In this document: positions 57,901 to 64,000 of the stretch, in pieces | Layout: every line of letters begins with the position of its first letter | Numbering within the stretch: position 1 is the first letter of the stretch | The notes under the pieces: generated by a model | Databases searched by the model: none | The model's input: the letters and a program-made list of their open reading frames with translations, nothing else | What the model was told of the DNA's origin: nothing | Position numbers and translations under genes: made by a program | DNA from: Notospermus geniculatus | Lineage: Eukaryota > Nemertea > Pilidiophora > Heteronemertea > Lineidae | Assembly: GCA_002633025.1 (NCBI GenBank) | Contig: NMRB01000762.1 | Coordinates: 152,070 to 216,069 of the forward strand | DNA length: 64,000 nt | Direction of reading: 5' to 3'

Positions 57901-60900
57901 TGCCACCGAAGAACACCGTTACCTCCAGTACAGTGTCGAAGGAGCTGACGCCAGGTCATTCAAGATAGACCCCATGACTGGCCAGCTTGAGGTCGCCAGG
58001 CAAGGTATCATAGATTGTGAAAAAAAGCAACAGTACAGGTTCAAGGTAAGGTGTCGTGGGTTTTAACCTGTCGTGTTTTATCAAATTAGAGGTCACTTCG
58101 GGAAGGCGTGACAACTAGAAAACTACGCAAAGTACCGACGGTGTGTCCAAATTTTCTGACTTCAGGTGGTGGCGACTGATAGCGGTGGCCTGTCTGCCAC
58201 GACCATGGTCCATATCACTGTCCAGGATGTCAATGACAACGCCCCCGTCTTTGAACACGACTCCTACAAGATTCGCCTGACGGACGACCTTGTCGGTGAG
58301 GTCATTGGGAAAGTTTCAGCAACAGATCTGGATCGTACGGAGGTCAACAACCGTGTCATCTATGACCTTGAGGACGGCGGAGAAGGAAGGTTCAGCATCA
58401 ACTCACAGACTGGTACGTCTGAAACTTAGGCCGACTGTTGTCAATTCATTATCGTTTGTATATATTTGACTCATTATTGAGATGATTGCTCCAAGATGCA
58501 GTACACTCGTGTTTCTTTCAACACAGGGGAGATACAGATAATGCGAAGTCTGGTAGACGAACCCGTGATTCTGAAGTACACACTCTCCATCCGGGCCATC
58601 GATACCGGCCTCCCTCAACAGACAGGCAGAACTACGGTAATCGTCAGCATCCCCACGAACAACCCACCGGTAATCGCGTCCAATTTTGATTTCTACGTGG
58701 TGGAGAACGTACCCTCGGCCACGGTGGTTGGTAAGGTAACGGCGGAGGACCGTGACACTGATGGTGGGGTCAACGCAACCAGGCTTCACTTCTCTATAAA
58801 GAACGATGGACTCGGTAGGTAGATACCAAGACTTCTTCACCATAATAGGAGATCATCTTCGACAATGTTTCTGGCAGCAACTTTGCTAACGGACATCCTG
58901 ACTTTAGATGCTCGCATTGTTTCATCCAGCTAGAGACGTACTCGGAGGAAAGTTCTTTTGGTGCAGAGCTCACATCTGAGGCGTGGTTGGGAGGGCCAAC
59001 TCGACATCGAGAAGCCACCTCCTTCGGTCACGTAGCTCCTTGGATGACTGAGGTCCAAAACAGTCAAGACTCATAAGCCATTTACTTAGTGCTGTTGCCA
59101 CAAAGGTCAAGTCAAAGATCATGTCACTCGTACATATCTCTGGTGATTTCAGTCCCCTTCAAAATCGACCGAGCCACTGGAGTCGTGACAACTCTTGGAG
59201 AAATCGACTGTGAGAAAGCCGAGAGTTACCTGTTGATAGTCCAAGTCGGTGACCAAGGCATCCCGCCCAAGACGGCCATAACAAAGGTGAAAGTGACCAT
59301 AGAGGACGTCAACGACAATCCTCCTGCTTTCACCAAGCAGTTGTACACTGGTACAGTCACAGAGGACGATAAGGTGCCCATTGACAATCAGGTGGTTGCC
59401 ATGGTGAGTGACAGTTGAAATTGTCTTGTGGTTTTGTGAGAATGCTTCTGATTAGATATAGGTGGCAGCAATGGGGTGAAGCTTCTGATTGGCATATTGT
59501 GGCGGCAATGGGCTGAACCTTCTGATTGGCATATTGGTGGCAGCAGTGGGGTAAAATTTCTGATTGGCATATTGGTGGCAGCAATGGGGTGAAGCTTCTG
59601 ATTGGCATATTGGTGGCAGCAATGGGGTGAAGCTTCTGATTGGCATATTGGTGGCGGCAATGGGGTGAAACTTCTGATTGGCATATTGGTGGCAAGAAAA
59701 AAAGCTTCTCTTGCCTGTCGTGGACCAGGCAATTGGAATGTCTTGCAATCATAGATAAAAGAACATTCTAAACCATATTTTCCATCCTCAAGGTCATAGT
59801 ATCGCTTCCTAACTGTCTTCATTCTAGGACAATCCGATAGAGGTTAACGATGCTGACGCCACAGAAGAGAATAGGAACATTGTCTACAAGTTATACGGTG
59901 AGAATAGTGATTTGTTTGTGATTGATCAGAAGACAGGAGTCCTGAGGGTCAAACAGGCTGGTACTATTGACTGTGAAGTGAACCCAACCTTCTCGCTGGT
60001 GGTAAGTAAAAAACGTATTTTTTCAAGAAAAAGTAAAAAAGAGTCTTACTTACCATTTATTGCTAATAGTTTCCTCATCCCTGAAATCATGCAAACGAAA
60101 ATCCTGCAAAAAACCTTCAGATGAATATCATCCCTGTCAGAACTGTAACACAATTTTTCAACAAAAGTAAAAAAAGAGTCGACTCCTGCTTACCATGTAT
60201 CGAATGATAGTTTTCACATCCCCGAAATCCTGCAAACGAAAACCCTGCAAAACAACCTGCTCCCAATGTCAGAATTGTTGGATGCATTGTTCCATCCAAG
60301 TCGTTGACCGCATATACTCATGGCGTACTCGGTTATTATAGTTGAGTGCCACAGATGTCGGAGGAACTGGCCTCTCAACCAAGACCGAGATCCGCATCAA
60401 GGTGATCGACATCAATGACAATCCACCGAGTTTCCTGGTGACAAATAGAGTATTTGAGGTGGACAGTGCCATTCCCACTAAGACACCGTTCGCGGAGATG
60501 GCGGCGGTGGACCACGATGCTAGTCCCATGAATAACAGAGTGATATATCTACTGGAAGGAGGATACGGAAAATTTTCTCTGGATCAGATTTCAGGTAGGA
60601 GCTTCTCGTTCCTTGGCTGTTGCCTTGTGCAGGCGCAGCCACTGGGTTTTTGCCAAATGGCTGTATGCTCCTCACGGAGTTGAGTTCACCTGTTCTTTGA
60701 GACAACAAACCGACAGGGTAAAAGCAAGAAGCCTTTAGTTAGAATACTGTACTAAAAGAATAGGAGGAAAACTAACAGATTTCCAATCTACTTCGCTTAG
60801 GAAACCTAATGGCAAACGACCACCTCTTCCAAGAGCCATTGATGTCCGAATACGTACTAAAGGTACGTGCCCTGGACACAGGCAACCCTGGCCTTAGCAG

Positions 60901-63900
60901 CGAGACAGAGATCACAGTGAAGGTACCCAAGAATGTCCCTCCCAAGATCACAGGAGAAAAACGCTTCTTTGTCCAGGAGGGGCTTCCATCTGGGACCATG
61001 GTTGGAAGGGTTGAGGCAACAGACACTGTCAAGCAGGGCGAAATACCCAAGTTTCTCTTCAAGCTCGACGAAGGAAGTGCGGGTGAGTGATTCAACTGCG
61101 TTGGCAACCCTTCTGAAGCTGATGTATCCCGACAGACGAACATATCTTGCTCATTCATGCTCTAAGTTCATCACTCTTCTTGGAGTCGGCGAAAGGTTGT
61201 ATTGGTATATCCTCTCCGCCGCTCGGAGTAGGTGGACAAGGCTCTTCCCAGTCCGAAAGACCTTTGCGGGTCCTACTTTGTTGTCCCTGTACATCTGGAA
61301 ACAAATGAGACTTGTGCATTTAGCTCGCCATACTTCATTGATGTGGAGAACCCCTACCACGGCCACTCCGAAAGACAGTTGTATGCAGCAACAGTTCTCT
61401 GTGCATCCAGAAACAAACAATGGTCATCATAATCCTACATCACCCATGCTATAACTTTCCCCCAAACCTGCTTCTCTTCAGACAAGTTCAGCATCGACCC
61501 AGATACTGGCAACCTCTCGACAAACGCCGAACTTGACAGGGAACAATCACCCAAGCACAATATAGTTGTGACGGTGACTGACTACGGGTCGCCAAAGATG
61601 ATGGCGTCTGCCACCTATACCATTGTCGTCGACGATGTCAATGACAACGCCCCTGTGTTTGATAGAACAGTCTACAAGGGTGAGGTTCCAGAGACGAGAG
61701 GAAGCAATGAGGGCGCCAGACAAGTTTCTCTGGTAAGGAACTTAAGAAGGCTATGACCAAACACGGGTCTGAACTTCTCTAACTGCAAGTTTGTATTGAC
61801 GGTCAATCCTCTGCTGACGAAGTTCGGGATGAAGGGATCGGTCATATTGGAAAAGTTATAGCTTTGGGCCAAGCTTTTTCAAATGATAGGCAAGGAAGAC
61901 GTCCTTTCTTTGAGCCAAAGGCAGTCCTGACGTTGTGCTCGAGTAATACCTCCTAAATCTGTGGTACCACAAAGTTATGAACTCTTCCTCTTCAGGATCA
62001 TGAAATGGCCTTGTCTGACGATGATGAAATCAGTGGCATGGTTACAATTTCTTTAACCGGCGAAGGCAGTGAATTGTTCAGTATCGACCAAACGACACTG
62101 ACTGTGTGGAAGAAGAAAGACACAATGCTGGATTGTGAGGTGAAGAAAATGTACAACCTAACCGTAAGTATCTCAGTCTTCCTCCTCCTCTGCTCCTTCT
62201 GCTGCTACCTAGATAGTCACTAGTGGTTGTGCTGTCATTTATGCATAATAAGTCGAAACCAAAGGCCAAGATATGACTTGATGATGCTGTCACTGATTTT
62301 CAGGGATTCCCTATTCCTCGATCCTCAGGCAATCAGAATGCTTGCAATGAGAGTGATTTTGTACGGTATAAACAGATTAGGGCCTTTGGGTCGGCCTAAT
62401 TAGAAATTATTGCCTATCACAGGTGTTGGTGACTGACAAAGCAGATGGACAAAATCTCCAGTCAACGGCTTCCCTGATAATAGACATCACAGATGTCAAT
62501 GACAATCCACCAGTATTCGACAAAGACAAAGACACGATACTACTGACGACAGATGCTGGCGTAGGGTCGATAATAGCAAAGATCGAGGCAACTGACGCGG
62601 ACGTCAGCAGAGAGAATCATGATGTCATGTACTTCCTTAGGCGGGGAGGGGATGGCAAGTTCACCGTGGACCTGCTTACAGGTAAAGGTTCTTTCAAGGC
62701 AACAGGACTTAGTTAGTTTTGGATAGGAGAAAGATATTTTGCATGGCCAGCCAGAGCTAAGAACATTCAATCGCCCCTAGCCTGTCCGTAGCTCCAGTTC
62801 CATTGCTTTCCAGGCTAGCCTATATCTGTACAATAAAATACTTGCAGGTGAAGTTATTGTAAGTGGAGCCTTGGACCAAGAACCCACAAAATCGAAATAC
62901 ATCCTTTTAATCGAAGCCTTGGACAGAGGAACGCCGCCTCTGCGAGGACAGGCCACGGTAGAGATCACCATCCCTGACAACCAAGCTCCAGAAATAAAAG
63001 GACCAACCACATTCGACATAGCAGAGAAACAGCCAATAGGAACGATTGTTGGGATCGTGAATGCTGAAGACCCGGATGGAAAAGGGACTTTGTTCTTTTC
63101 AATTCTTGATGATACAGGTGATTGATCAACGACTTTGATATACTTTGATTAGCACCTAACGGAATTGTTGTTGAGTTGCTTCAGGGCGAACAATAGAATG
63201 ATACTTGTTTCGTTGTGGCGGTAAATTAATGAAGCTTCTTAAGTCAAGCCGATACCCCAGTCATGTAGAATGTATATACATTAGTTGGTAGGTAAATGAC
63301 TCTGTCACCAATTCTCCATTTCGACAGTGCCTTTTAGCATTGGTACCCAAAGAGGAGAGCTTAAAACCACAAAAGTCTTGGACTATGAAGAGCAACAGCT
63401 GTATACATTCCGTTTGTCCGTCCGCGACAGTGGACCTATAACCAGGACGGCCACAGCCCAGATTGATGTGACAGTCCGTGACGTCAATGACGTAGTGCCA
63501 AAATTCAACCAATCGTGGTACGAGGGCACGGTGACGGAAGATGACTTTCAGCCAATCAATGACCAAGTTGTACGAATGGTGAGTATAGAATTAATAGGAT
63601 GTTATACGCCCGTCGAAAGCGTCATATTGGTACATATGATTGCAAATACTCTGTCAAATACGGAGCATCAGTTGTTTTTAGGCCATGTTTCGTTCGCACA
63701 TGGTCGTTTGCTAGGTACTTTTGAGCTTCAATCTCCCTATGGTATCGTTCTAGAAGGGTCAACCAATCGCAGCATGGGATGGGGACGGAACTGAGGAGAA
63801 CAGGCGGGTTCGATTCTACCTGAAGGGTGACGGCAGTGAGCTCCTGACCATGAACCCTATGACTGCTGCTATCTCGGTCAACCAACCTGGCACCCTGGAT

Positions 63901-63930
63901 GCCGACTTCCGACAACACCTTAATCTTACG
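27865..63930 (+). CDS. Giant cadherin, 5' part, at least 21 EC domains
   Basis: A signal-peptide exon at 27865-27943 joins in phase 1 to 38168-38242; from there every consecutive exon pair tested agrees in phase, apart from the duplicated exons and one 2-bp frameshift noted separately. Exons after the first two: 40147-40295, 42680-42772, 43412-43537, 43987-44112, 44413-44503, 44780-44919, 45174-45353, 45879-46016, 46250-46414, 47306-47553, 47711-47840, 48188-48276, 48388-48472, 48613-48935, then the super-repeat exons listed in separate entries. Canonical motifs (DxNDNPP, LDRE, AxDxG) define cadherin domains, calcium-dependent adhesion modules outside the cell. No transmembrane or cytoplasmic part is reached, so the membrane topology is unknown. 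The architecture resembles large invertebrate or Fat/Dachsous-type cadherins in size only; I do not recognise an exact orthologue. Confidence 0.93.
28060..28670. mobile_element. Nested foldbacks in cadherin intron 1
   Basis: Outer arms: CTAAACTCCCACTTA near 28073 and TAAGTGGGAGTTTAG near 28630. Inside are two more hairpins: CCCCCGTCACATATCCACCG with its inverse CGGAGTGGATATCTGACGGG (28090-28300), and CCGTCACGAAACTCCGATAG with CTATCGTAGTTTCGTGGCGG (28390-28507). A TTTTCA tandem repeat (28178-28220) lies in the loop of the first. Confidence 0.68.
29619..29941. mobile_element. hAT-like foldback with 8-bp target duplication, copy 1
   Basis: Element 29627-29933 (307 bp), ends CATCTTCGATGATCGAAGG and CCTTCGATTATCGAAGATG, with terminal arms of about 60 bp. 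Flanking direct repeats ATTTTTTG at 29619-29626 and 29934-29941 are exact and 8 bp long, as for hAT elements. It sits within a larger inverted repeat whose arms share ACGGACACGCCGGTTAA and its complement at about 29512 and 30028. Confidence 0.85.
30098..30216. mobile_element. GGGAGG-ended foldback, family D
   Basis: Arms GGGAGGTTTCGCAAGCGCCC and GGGCGCTTGCGAAACCTCCC are essentially perfect for about 55 bp each, with a loop at the TGGGTATACCCA. Preceded by TATTA and followed by TATTT. Confidence 0.82.
30737..30933. repeat. Tandem repeat, about 42-bp unit, about 5 copies
   Basis: Unit contains CATCGCACACAAG, GACGTTAAAGCAA and TTGGTCGCCGAA. Copies differ by single bases. It supplies the repeated start of the open frame at 30846-31337, which is therefore not taken as a gene. 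Confidence 0.85.
32158..33663. mobile_element. 1.5-kb transposon with repeat-array inverted arms
   Basis: Element 32163-33658 (1,496 bp) begins TGTTACAACTCATAACG and ends CGTTATGAGTTGTAACA, flanked by the 5-bp direct repeat TTGCT (32158-32162, 33659-33663). Each arm (about 32163-32375 and 33488-33658) is a run of short units, GTAACATTATGCGT and variants with GTTATGCGT, in opposite orientation on the two sides. The interior holds a second inverted pair (AGGGTTTCTGCCAGA near 32714, TCTGTCGGAAACCCT near 33240) but no transposase frame was recognised. Confidence 0.82.
35525..36008. mobile_element. Chain of three different MITEs sharing TTA junctions
   Basis: TTA, element 1 (35528-35658, family A), TTA (35659-35661), element 2 (35662-35853, ends GGCTCCAGTTCCATAGAGCTC-like), TTA (35854-35856), element 3 (35857-36005, ends AGCGGGTGATTCACTG), TTA (36006-36008). 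Each is an independent hairpin with unrelated internal sequence. The single TTA between neighbours is both the right flank of one and the left flank of the next. Confidence 0.85.
37465..37874. mobile_element. Inverted-repeat element with GGCAGCCAGAGCCGAAG arms
   Basis: Left arm (GCCACCGCTAGGGCTAGAAG then GCTTCGGCTCTGGCTGCC, 37465-37530) and right arm (GGCAGCCAGAGCCGAAG then CTAGCCCTAGCGGTGGC, 37800-37874) are inverted copies around about 270 bp of unrelated sequence. No open frame of interest. Confidence 0.7.
38168..44112 (+). CDS. Cadherin N-terminal region (exons 2-6)
   Basis: Exons 38168-38242, 40147-40295, 42680-42772, 43412-43537 and 43987-44112, phases 1/1/0/0/0. The segment starts CAQFFKDTRTKEP, contains VTVKD-like LITVKDNDPAG, FRLRIKKML and VVYVVEASN strands, and ends with the first linker DVDDMGPAF followed by YYIPVLGERPVS. 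It is a divergent cadherin fold without a Trp2-type classical adhesion arm that I can see. Introns carry an IS-like density of MITEs (37465, 38395, 40480, 42013, 42862) and the N at 41797. Confidence 0.82.
38395..38705 (-). repeat. Dispersed repeat, copy 2 (inverted relative to 21190-21470)
   Basis: Reverse-complement match to 21190-21470 including CTAGGTTTCCATCTTGAAAA, CCCATCACGTCGTTTTCTAC and GATGACGTCAAGATTTTCAA. Internal indels of a few to tens of bases separate the copies. Lies in cadherin intron 2. Confidence 0.7.
40483..40617. mobile_element. Foldback with CATATGAATAAAGACTAG arms
   Basis: Left arm GGGCCATATGAATAAAGACT then AGTAAATGCT, right arm AGCATTTGCTAGTC then TTTATTCATATGACCCAAT. 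Loop about 40535-40580. Lies in the cadherin intron after exon 3. Confidence 0.7.
42013..42487. mobile_element. Element with AAAGGGCCTCTAGAGGC ends (longer member)
   Basis: Left end AAAGGGCCTCTAGAGGCAGC at 42013, right end GCCGCCTCTAGAGTCCCTTT at 42468-42487. Same termini as 11751-11911, but about 475 bp with a different interior, rich in A/T. No open frame. Confidence 0.65.
42857..43125. mobile_element. Two abutting MITEs: GGGAGG-ended family E, then family A
   Basis: Family E (42862-43008) has arms GGGAGGTTGAGATCAGCGAC and GTCGCTGATCTCAACCTCC and is flanked by TATTA at 42857-42861 and 43009-43013. A family A element (GAGTTTTCACAAAGCCCCCG to CGGGGGCTGTGCGAAAAC) begins just after the TTA at 43011-43013. 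Confidence 0.8.
43800..43885 (-). repeat. tRNA-derived SINE-like fragment
   Basis: On the minus strand: box A TGGCCTAGTGG (43870-43880) and box B GGTTCGAATCT (43804-43814), the spacing and long variable region recalling tRNA-Leu. The ends do not pair as an acceptor stem, so it is a relic or SINE head and not a functional tRNA. Confidence 0.55.
44413..48472 (+). CDS. Cadherin EC2-EC5 exons
   Basis: Exons 44413-44503, 44780-44919, 45174-45353, 45879-46016, 46250-46414 (copy 46782-46946), 47306-47553, 47711-47840, 48188-48276, 48388-48472. Linkers in order: VFDQNMHAPEF after EC2, LTDVNDHSPIF after EC3, IFMANKHAPVF after EC4, TDINDNAPYF (next exon) after EC5. EC3 and EC5 carry proper LDRE motifs; EC4 lacks the acidic start (FTIMDNHAAG), the DRE (FLRRQQ) and the DxNDN, so its lower linker should not bind calcium. 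The intron after 47553 uses a GC donor. An 8-bp-TSD hAT-like element (45481-45787) sits in one intron. Confidence 0.88.
45473..45795. mobile_element. hAT-like foldback with 8-bp target duplication, copy 2
   Basis: Element 45481-45787 (307 bp, same length as copy 1 at 29627), ends CATCTTCGATAATCGAAGGC and GATTATCGAAGATG, flanked by GAGTTACG at 45473-45480 and 45788-45795. Lies in a cadherin intron, 120 bp after an exon. The two copies are very similar throughout. Confidence 0.87.
46250..46414 (+). CDS. Cadherin EC3/EC4 linker exon, copy A
   Basis: 55 codons, phase 0 at both ends, ending in FTIMDNHAAGQKIHK, with the linker TDVNDHSPIF. Copy B at 46782-46946 appears to encode the same 55 residues. 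The N at 46740 separates them. Confidence 0.85.
46782..46946 (+). CDS. Cadherin EC3/EC4 linker exon, copy B
   Basis: Same as 46250-46414. The flanks are also duplicated: about 46205-46739 matches about 46741-47270, with small indels. If both copies were spliced, 55 residues would be repeated in frame, giving two linkers without a domain between them, which is structurally unlikely. An unmerged haplotype overlap is the simplest reading. Confidence 0.8.
48613..48935 (+). CDS. Cadherin EC5/EC6 exon with a 2-bp frameshift
   Basis: Opens TTDGVFVIRVTDINDNAPYF and SMRSY, then reads into a stop; two bases later in register it continues KFYIWENTTSLIQIG and ends with VVGQVNATDSDEGDNGKISY, LLPGVGSELFCLDT. 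The change falls in TATATA at about 48689-48695, so a TA-unit gain (real allele or sequencing error) explains it. The stretch after the shift carries a Gly/Asn-rich insert that lengthens EC6. Confidence 0.8.
49058..49112 (+). repeat. tRNA-derived SINE-like sequence
   Basis: Box A TAGCCTAGTGG (49058-49068) and box B GGTTCGAATCC (49102-49112) are perfect pol III consensus matches. The sequence before box A cannot pair with that after box B as a 7-bp acceptor stem, so a SINE head is more likely than a tRNA gene. Intronic, between 48935 and 49372. Confidence 0.6.
49372..52023 (+). CDS. Cadherin EC6 end and super-repeat 0 (EC7 beta, EC8 gamma)
   Basis: Exons 49372-49482, 49874-50002, 50261-50434, 51135-51390, 51742-52023. 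Beta domain: starts YTGFVTEDDEDPIEDQQVFL, has TIDCE in place of LDRE, ends YVDDVNEFAPRF. Gamma domain: starts YSFTLAADTAVG, no DRE (DLNGHPARQLY), ends VKLNNPPEF. Unlike later units, the exon before the beta start is split by an intron at PPLK|DIVSV. Introns hold a short hairpin (49586-49675), a foldback (50452-50585) and a GGATCC-type repeat (51460-51630). Confidence 0.9.
50452..50585. mobile_element. Foldback with GGCCTGATTCACGAA ends
   Basis: Arms GGCCTGATTCACGAAACCCT and GGGCTTTGTGAATTAGGCC, with inner TATGATCTTAGTACT inverted on the right as AGTGCTAAGATCATA. Loop at the GTCGACTT. No coding potential. Confidence 0.75.
52250..54378 (+). CDS. Cadherin super-repeat 1 (EC9 alpha, EC10 beta, EC11 gamma)
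   Basis: Exons 52250-52503, 52594-52767, 53055-53199, 53608-53724, 54103-54378; 966 nt, 322 aa, phase 1 in and phase 1 out. Alpha: KVDREE and LDANDNPPLF. Beta: YYGSVVEDDNKP, LDAE, VDDVNDNPPQF. Gamma: YNFMVLGNSTIG, no DRE (NWLDLPPALLQY), lower linker LPENLPPIL. This is the only unit in which the beta/gamma exon is split by an intron (after GNSTI). Its whole sequence recurs at 55095-57185. Confidence 0.9.
54594..54850 (+). CDS. Cadherin super-repeat 2 first exon, copy A (orphan)
   Basis: Encodes SFIMQPNTGTLYARDS, FDREEVERFE and VEDVNDNGPRF, ending HKVQM in phase 0. The next exon downstream (55095) needs phase 1; read after this exon it hits a stop after 14 codons. So this copy cannot be joined to 55095 in frame. 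It could be skipped (54378 to 55095 is in frame) or be an assembly duplicate of 57401-57657, which appears to encode the same residues. Confidence 0.85.
55095..57185 (+). CDS. Cadherin super-repeat 1, duplicate copy
   Basis: Exons 55095-55348, 55441-55614, 56059-56203, 56600-56716, 56910-57185; same lengths and phases as 52250-54378. Protein differences are few (for example KKPGV for KRPGV in the beta domain). If real and used, it adds three EC domains (one full super-repeat, 322 aa) provided exon 54594-54850 is skipped. Confidence 0.82.
55633..55792. mobile_element. MITE present in only one copy of the duplication
   Basis: Element 55636-55789 (154 bp), arms AACTGCCCATACACG and CGTGTATGGGCGGCTT with an inner ATTATTGCACAATATG palindrome. 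Flanked by TAA and TTA. The other copy at about 52780-52795 reads ATGACTTAGGCC across the empty site. Confidence 0.82.
57401..58814 (+). CDS. Cadherin super-repeat 2 (EC12 alpha, EC13 beta, EC14 gamma)
   Basis: Exons 57401-57657, 57872-58045, 58166-58412, 58527-58814; 966 nt, 322 aa, the same as unit 1. Alpha: FDREE, EDVNDNGPRF. Beta: FDGGVKEDDTIP, HIPIEAIDDD, IIDCE, QDVNDNAPVF. Gamma: YKIRLTDDLVG, LVDEPVILKY in place of DRE, linker IPTNNPPVI. The 174-nt beta exon (57872-58045) has the same length as in units 0, 1, 3 and 5. Confidence 0.92.
59153..61082 (+). CDS. Cadherin super-repeat 3 (EC15 alpha, EC16 beta, EC17 gamma)
   Basis: Exons 59153-59403, 59828-60001, 60342-60594, 60801-61082; 960 nt, 320 aa. 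Alpha: EIDCE instead of LDRE, EDVNDNPPAF. Beta: YTGTVTEDDKVP, DNPIEVNDAD, TIDCE, IDINDNPPSF. Gamma: RVFEVDSAIPTKT, LFQEPLMSEY, linker VPKNVPPKI. Confidence 0.92.
59441..59695. repeat. Minisatellite, about 40-bp unit, about 7 copies
   Basis: Unit CTTCTGATTGGCATATTGG then TGGCAGCAATGGGGTGAAG. Lies in the cadherin intron directly after exon 59153-59403. Because the unit is open on the minus strand in all three frames, it makes false open frames there (59357-59822). Confidence 0.9.
61482..63117 (+). CDS. Cadherin super-repeat 4 (EC18 alpha, EC19 beta, EC20 gamma)
   Basis: Exons 61482-61732, 61996-62163, 62423-62681, 62848-63117; 948 nt, 316 aa. Alpha: ELDREQ, DDVNDNAPVF. Beta: YKGEVPETRGSN, a shorter 168-nt middle exon, MLDCE, TDVNDNPPVF. 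Gamma: DTILLTTDAGVG, ALDQEPTKSKY (the most DRE-like of the gamma domains), linker IPDNQAPEI. The last donor (G|GTGATT) is weak but required by phase. Confidence 0.91.
63328..63930 (+). CDS. Cadherin super-repeat 5, partial (EC21 alpha, EC22 beta start)
   Basis: Exons 63328-63578 and 63757-63930. Alpha: VLDYEE, VRDVNDVVPKF (last Asn-Pro changed). Beta: YEGTVTEDDFQP, GQPIAAWDGDGTEENRR, TLDAD. The acceptor at 63757 (GAAG|GG) was chosen over TAG at 63753 because it restores the family's 174-nt exon length. The gene continues past the window. Confidence 0.88.
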
Positions 63931-64000
63931 GTACGTACGTTTCCCCCACCATGAGAAACTCTGGCCGTTCACGGTCCCAACTGCTCCCTCCAGTGCCCTG

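Noticed and set aside
59357-59822. Three overlapping minus-strand frames with repeated NQKLHPIAAT-like units
   Set aside because: They are the reverse reading of a minisatellite inside a cadherin intron; the unit happens to lack stops in all three minus frames.

Overview
This is eukaryotic DNA: four multi-exon genes with GT-AG introns of about 0.1 to 1 kb, large repeat-filled gaps, and very abundant small foldback transposons. The frequent short words AGGCCTA and TACATGTA, the gene set (IBTK-like, SLC22-like, ALDH5A1-like, giant cadherin) and the visible heterozygosity suggest a marine invertebrate, perhaps a non-vertebrate deuterostome such as amphioxus or an echinoderm. I cannot name the species. 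Six single N characters (2246, 5010, 6509, 16262, 41797, 46740) look like collapsed assembly gaps. Three of them (6509, 16262, 46740) lie inside near-identical tandem copies, which points to unmerged haplotypes.

Layout. (1) 1-2832, minus strand: 5' half of an IBTK-like gene (ankyrin repeats then RCC1 repeats), running off the left edge. (2) 5977-13190, plus: a complete 11-exon SLC22-type transporter of about 566 aa, with exon 1 present twice. (3) 14882-24014, plus: a complete 11-exon succinate-semialdehyde dehydrogenase of about 509 aa, with exon 2 present twice. (4) 24015-27864: intergenic, dominated by a palindrome of about 1.1 kb. (5) 27865 to beyond the right edge, plus: a giant cadherin. 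A lone signal-peptide exon is followed by an intron of about 10 kb full of transposons (including a 1,496-bp element with repeat-array arms), then more than 40 short exons encoding at least 21 extracellular cadherin (EC) domains.

The most interesting biology is in the cadherin. From about 49 kb onward its exons fall into a repeating unit of three EC domains (316-322 aa, called alpha-beta-gamma here), present five times plus the start of a sixth. In each unit the gamma domain has lost the calcium-site motifs that face the next domain. This predicts an ectodomain with a calcium-free, probably flexible, joint after every third domain. One unit is tandemly duplicated at DNA level (about 2.8 kb), but the duplicated block carries one exon too many, so its two neighbouring exons cannot be spliced together in frame.

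The second theme is mobile DNA: several families of TTA- or TATTA-flanked foldback elements (PIF/Harbinger/Tourist-like by target site) that repeatedly sit end to end sharing one target site, and filled-versus-empty site pairs between the haplotype copies.

The genes show no functional linkage to each other; this is ordinary eukaryotic gene order, not an operon-like system.
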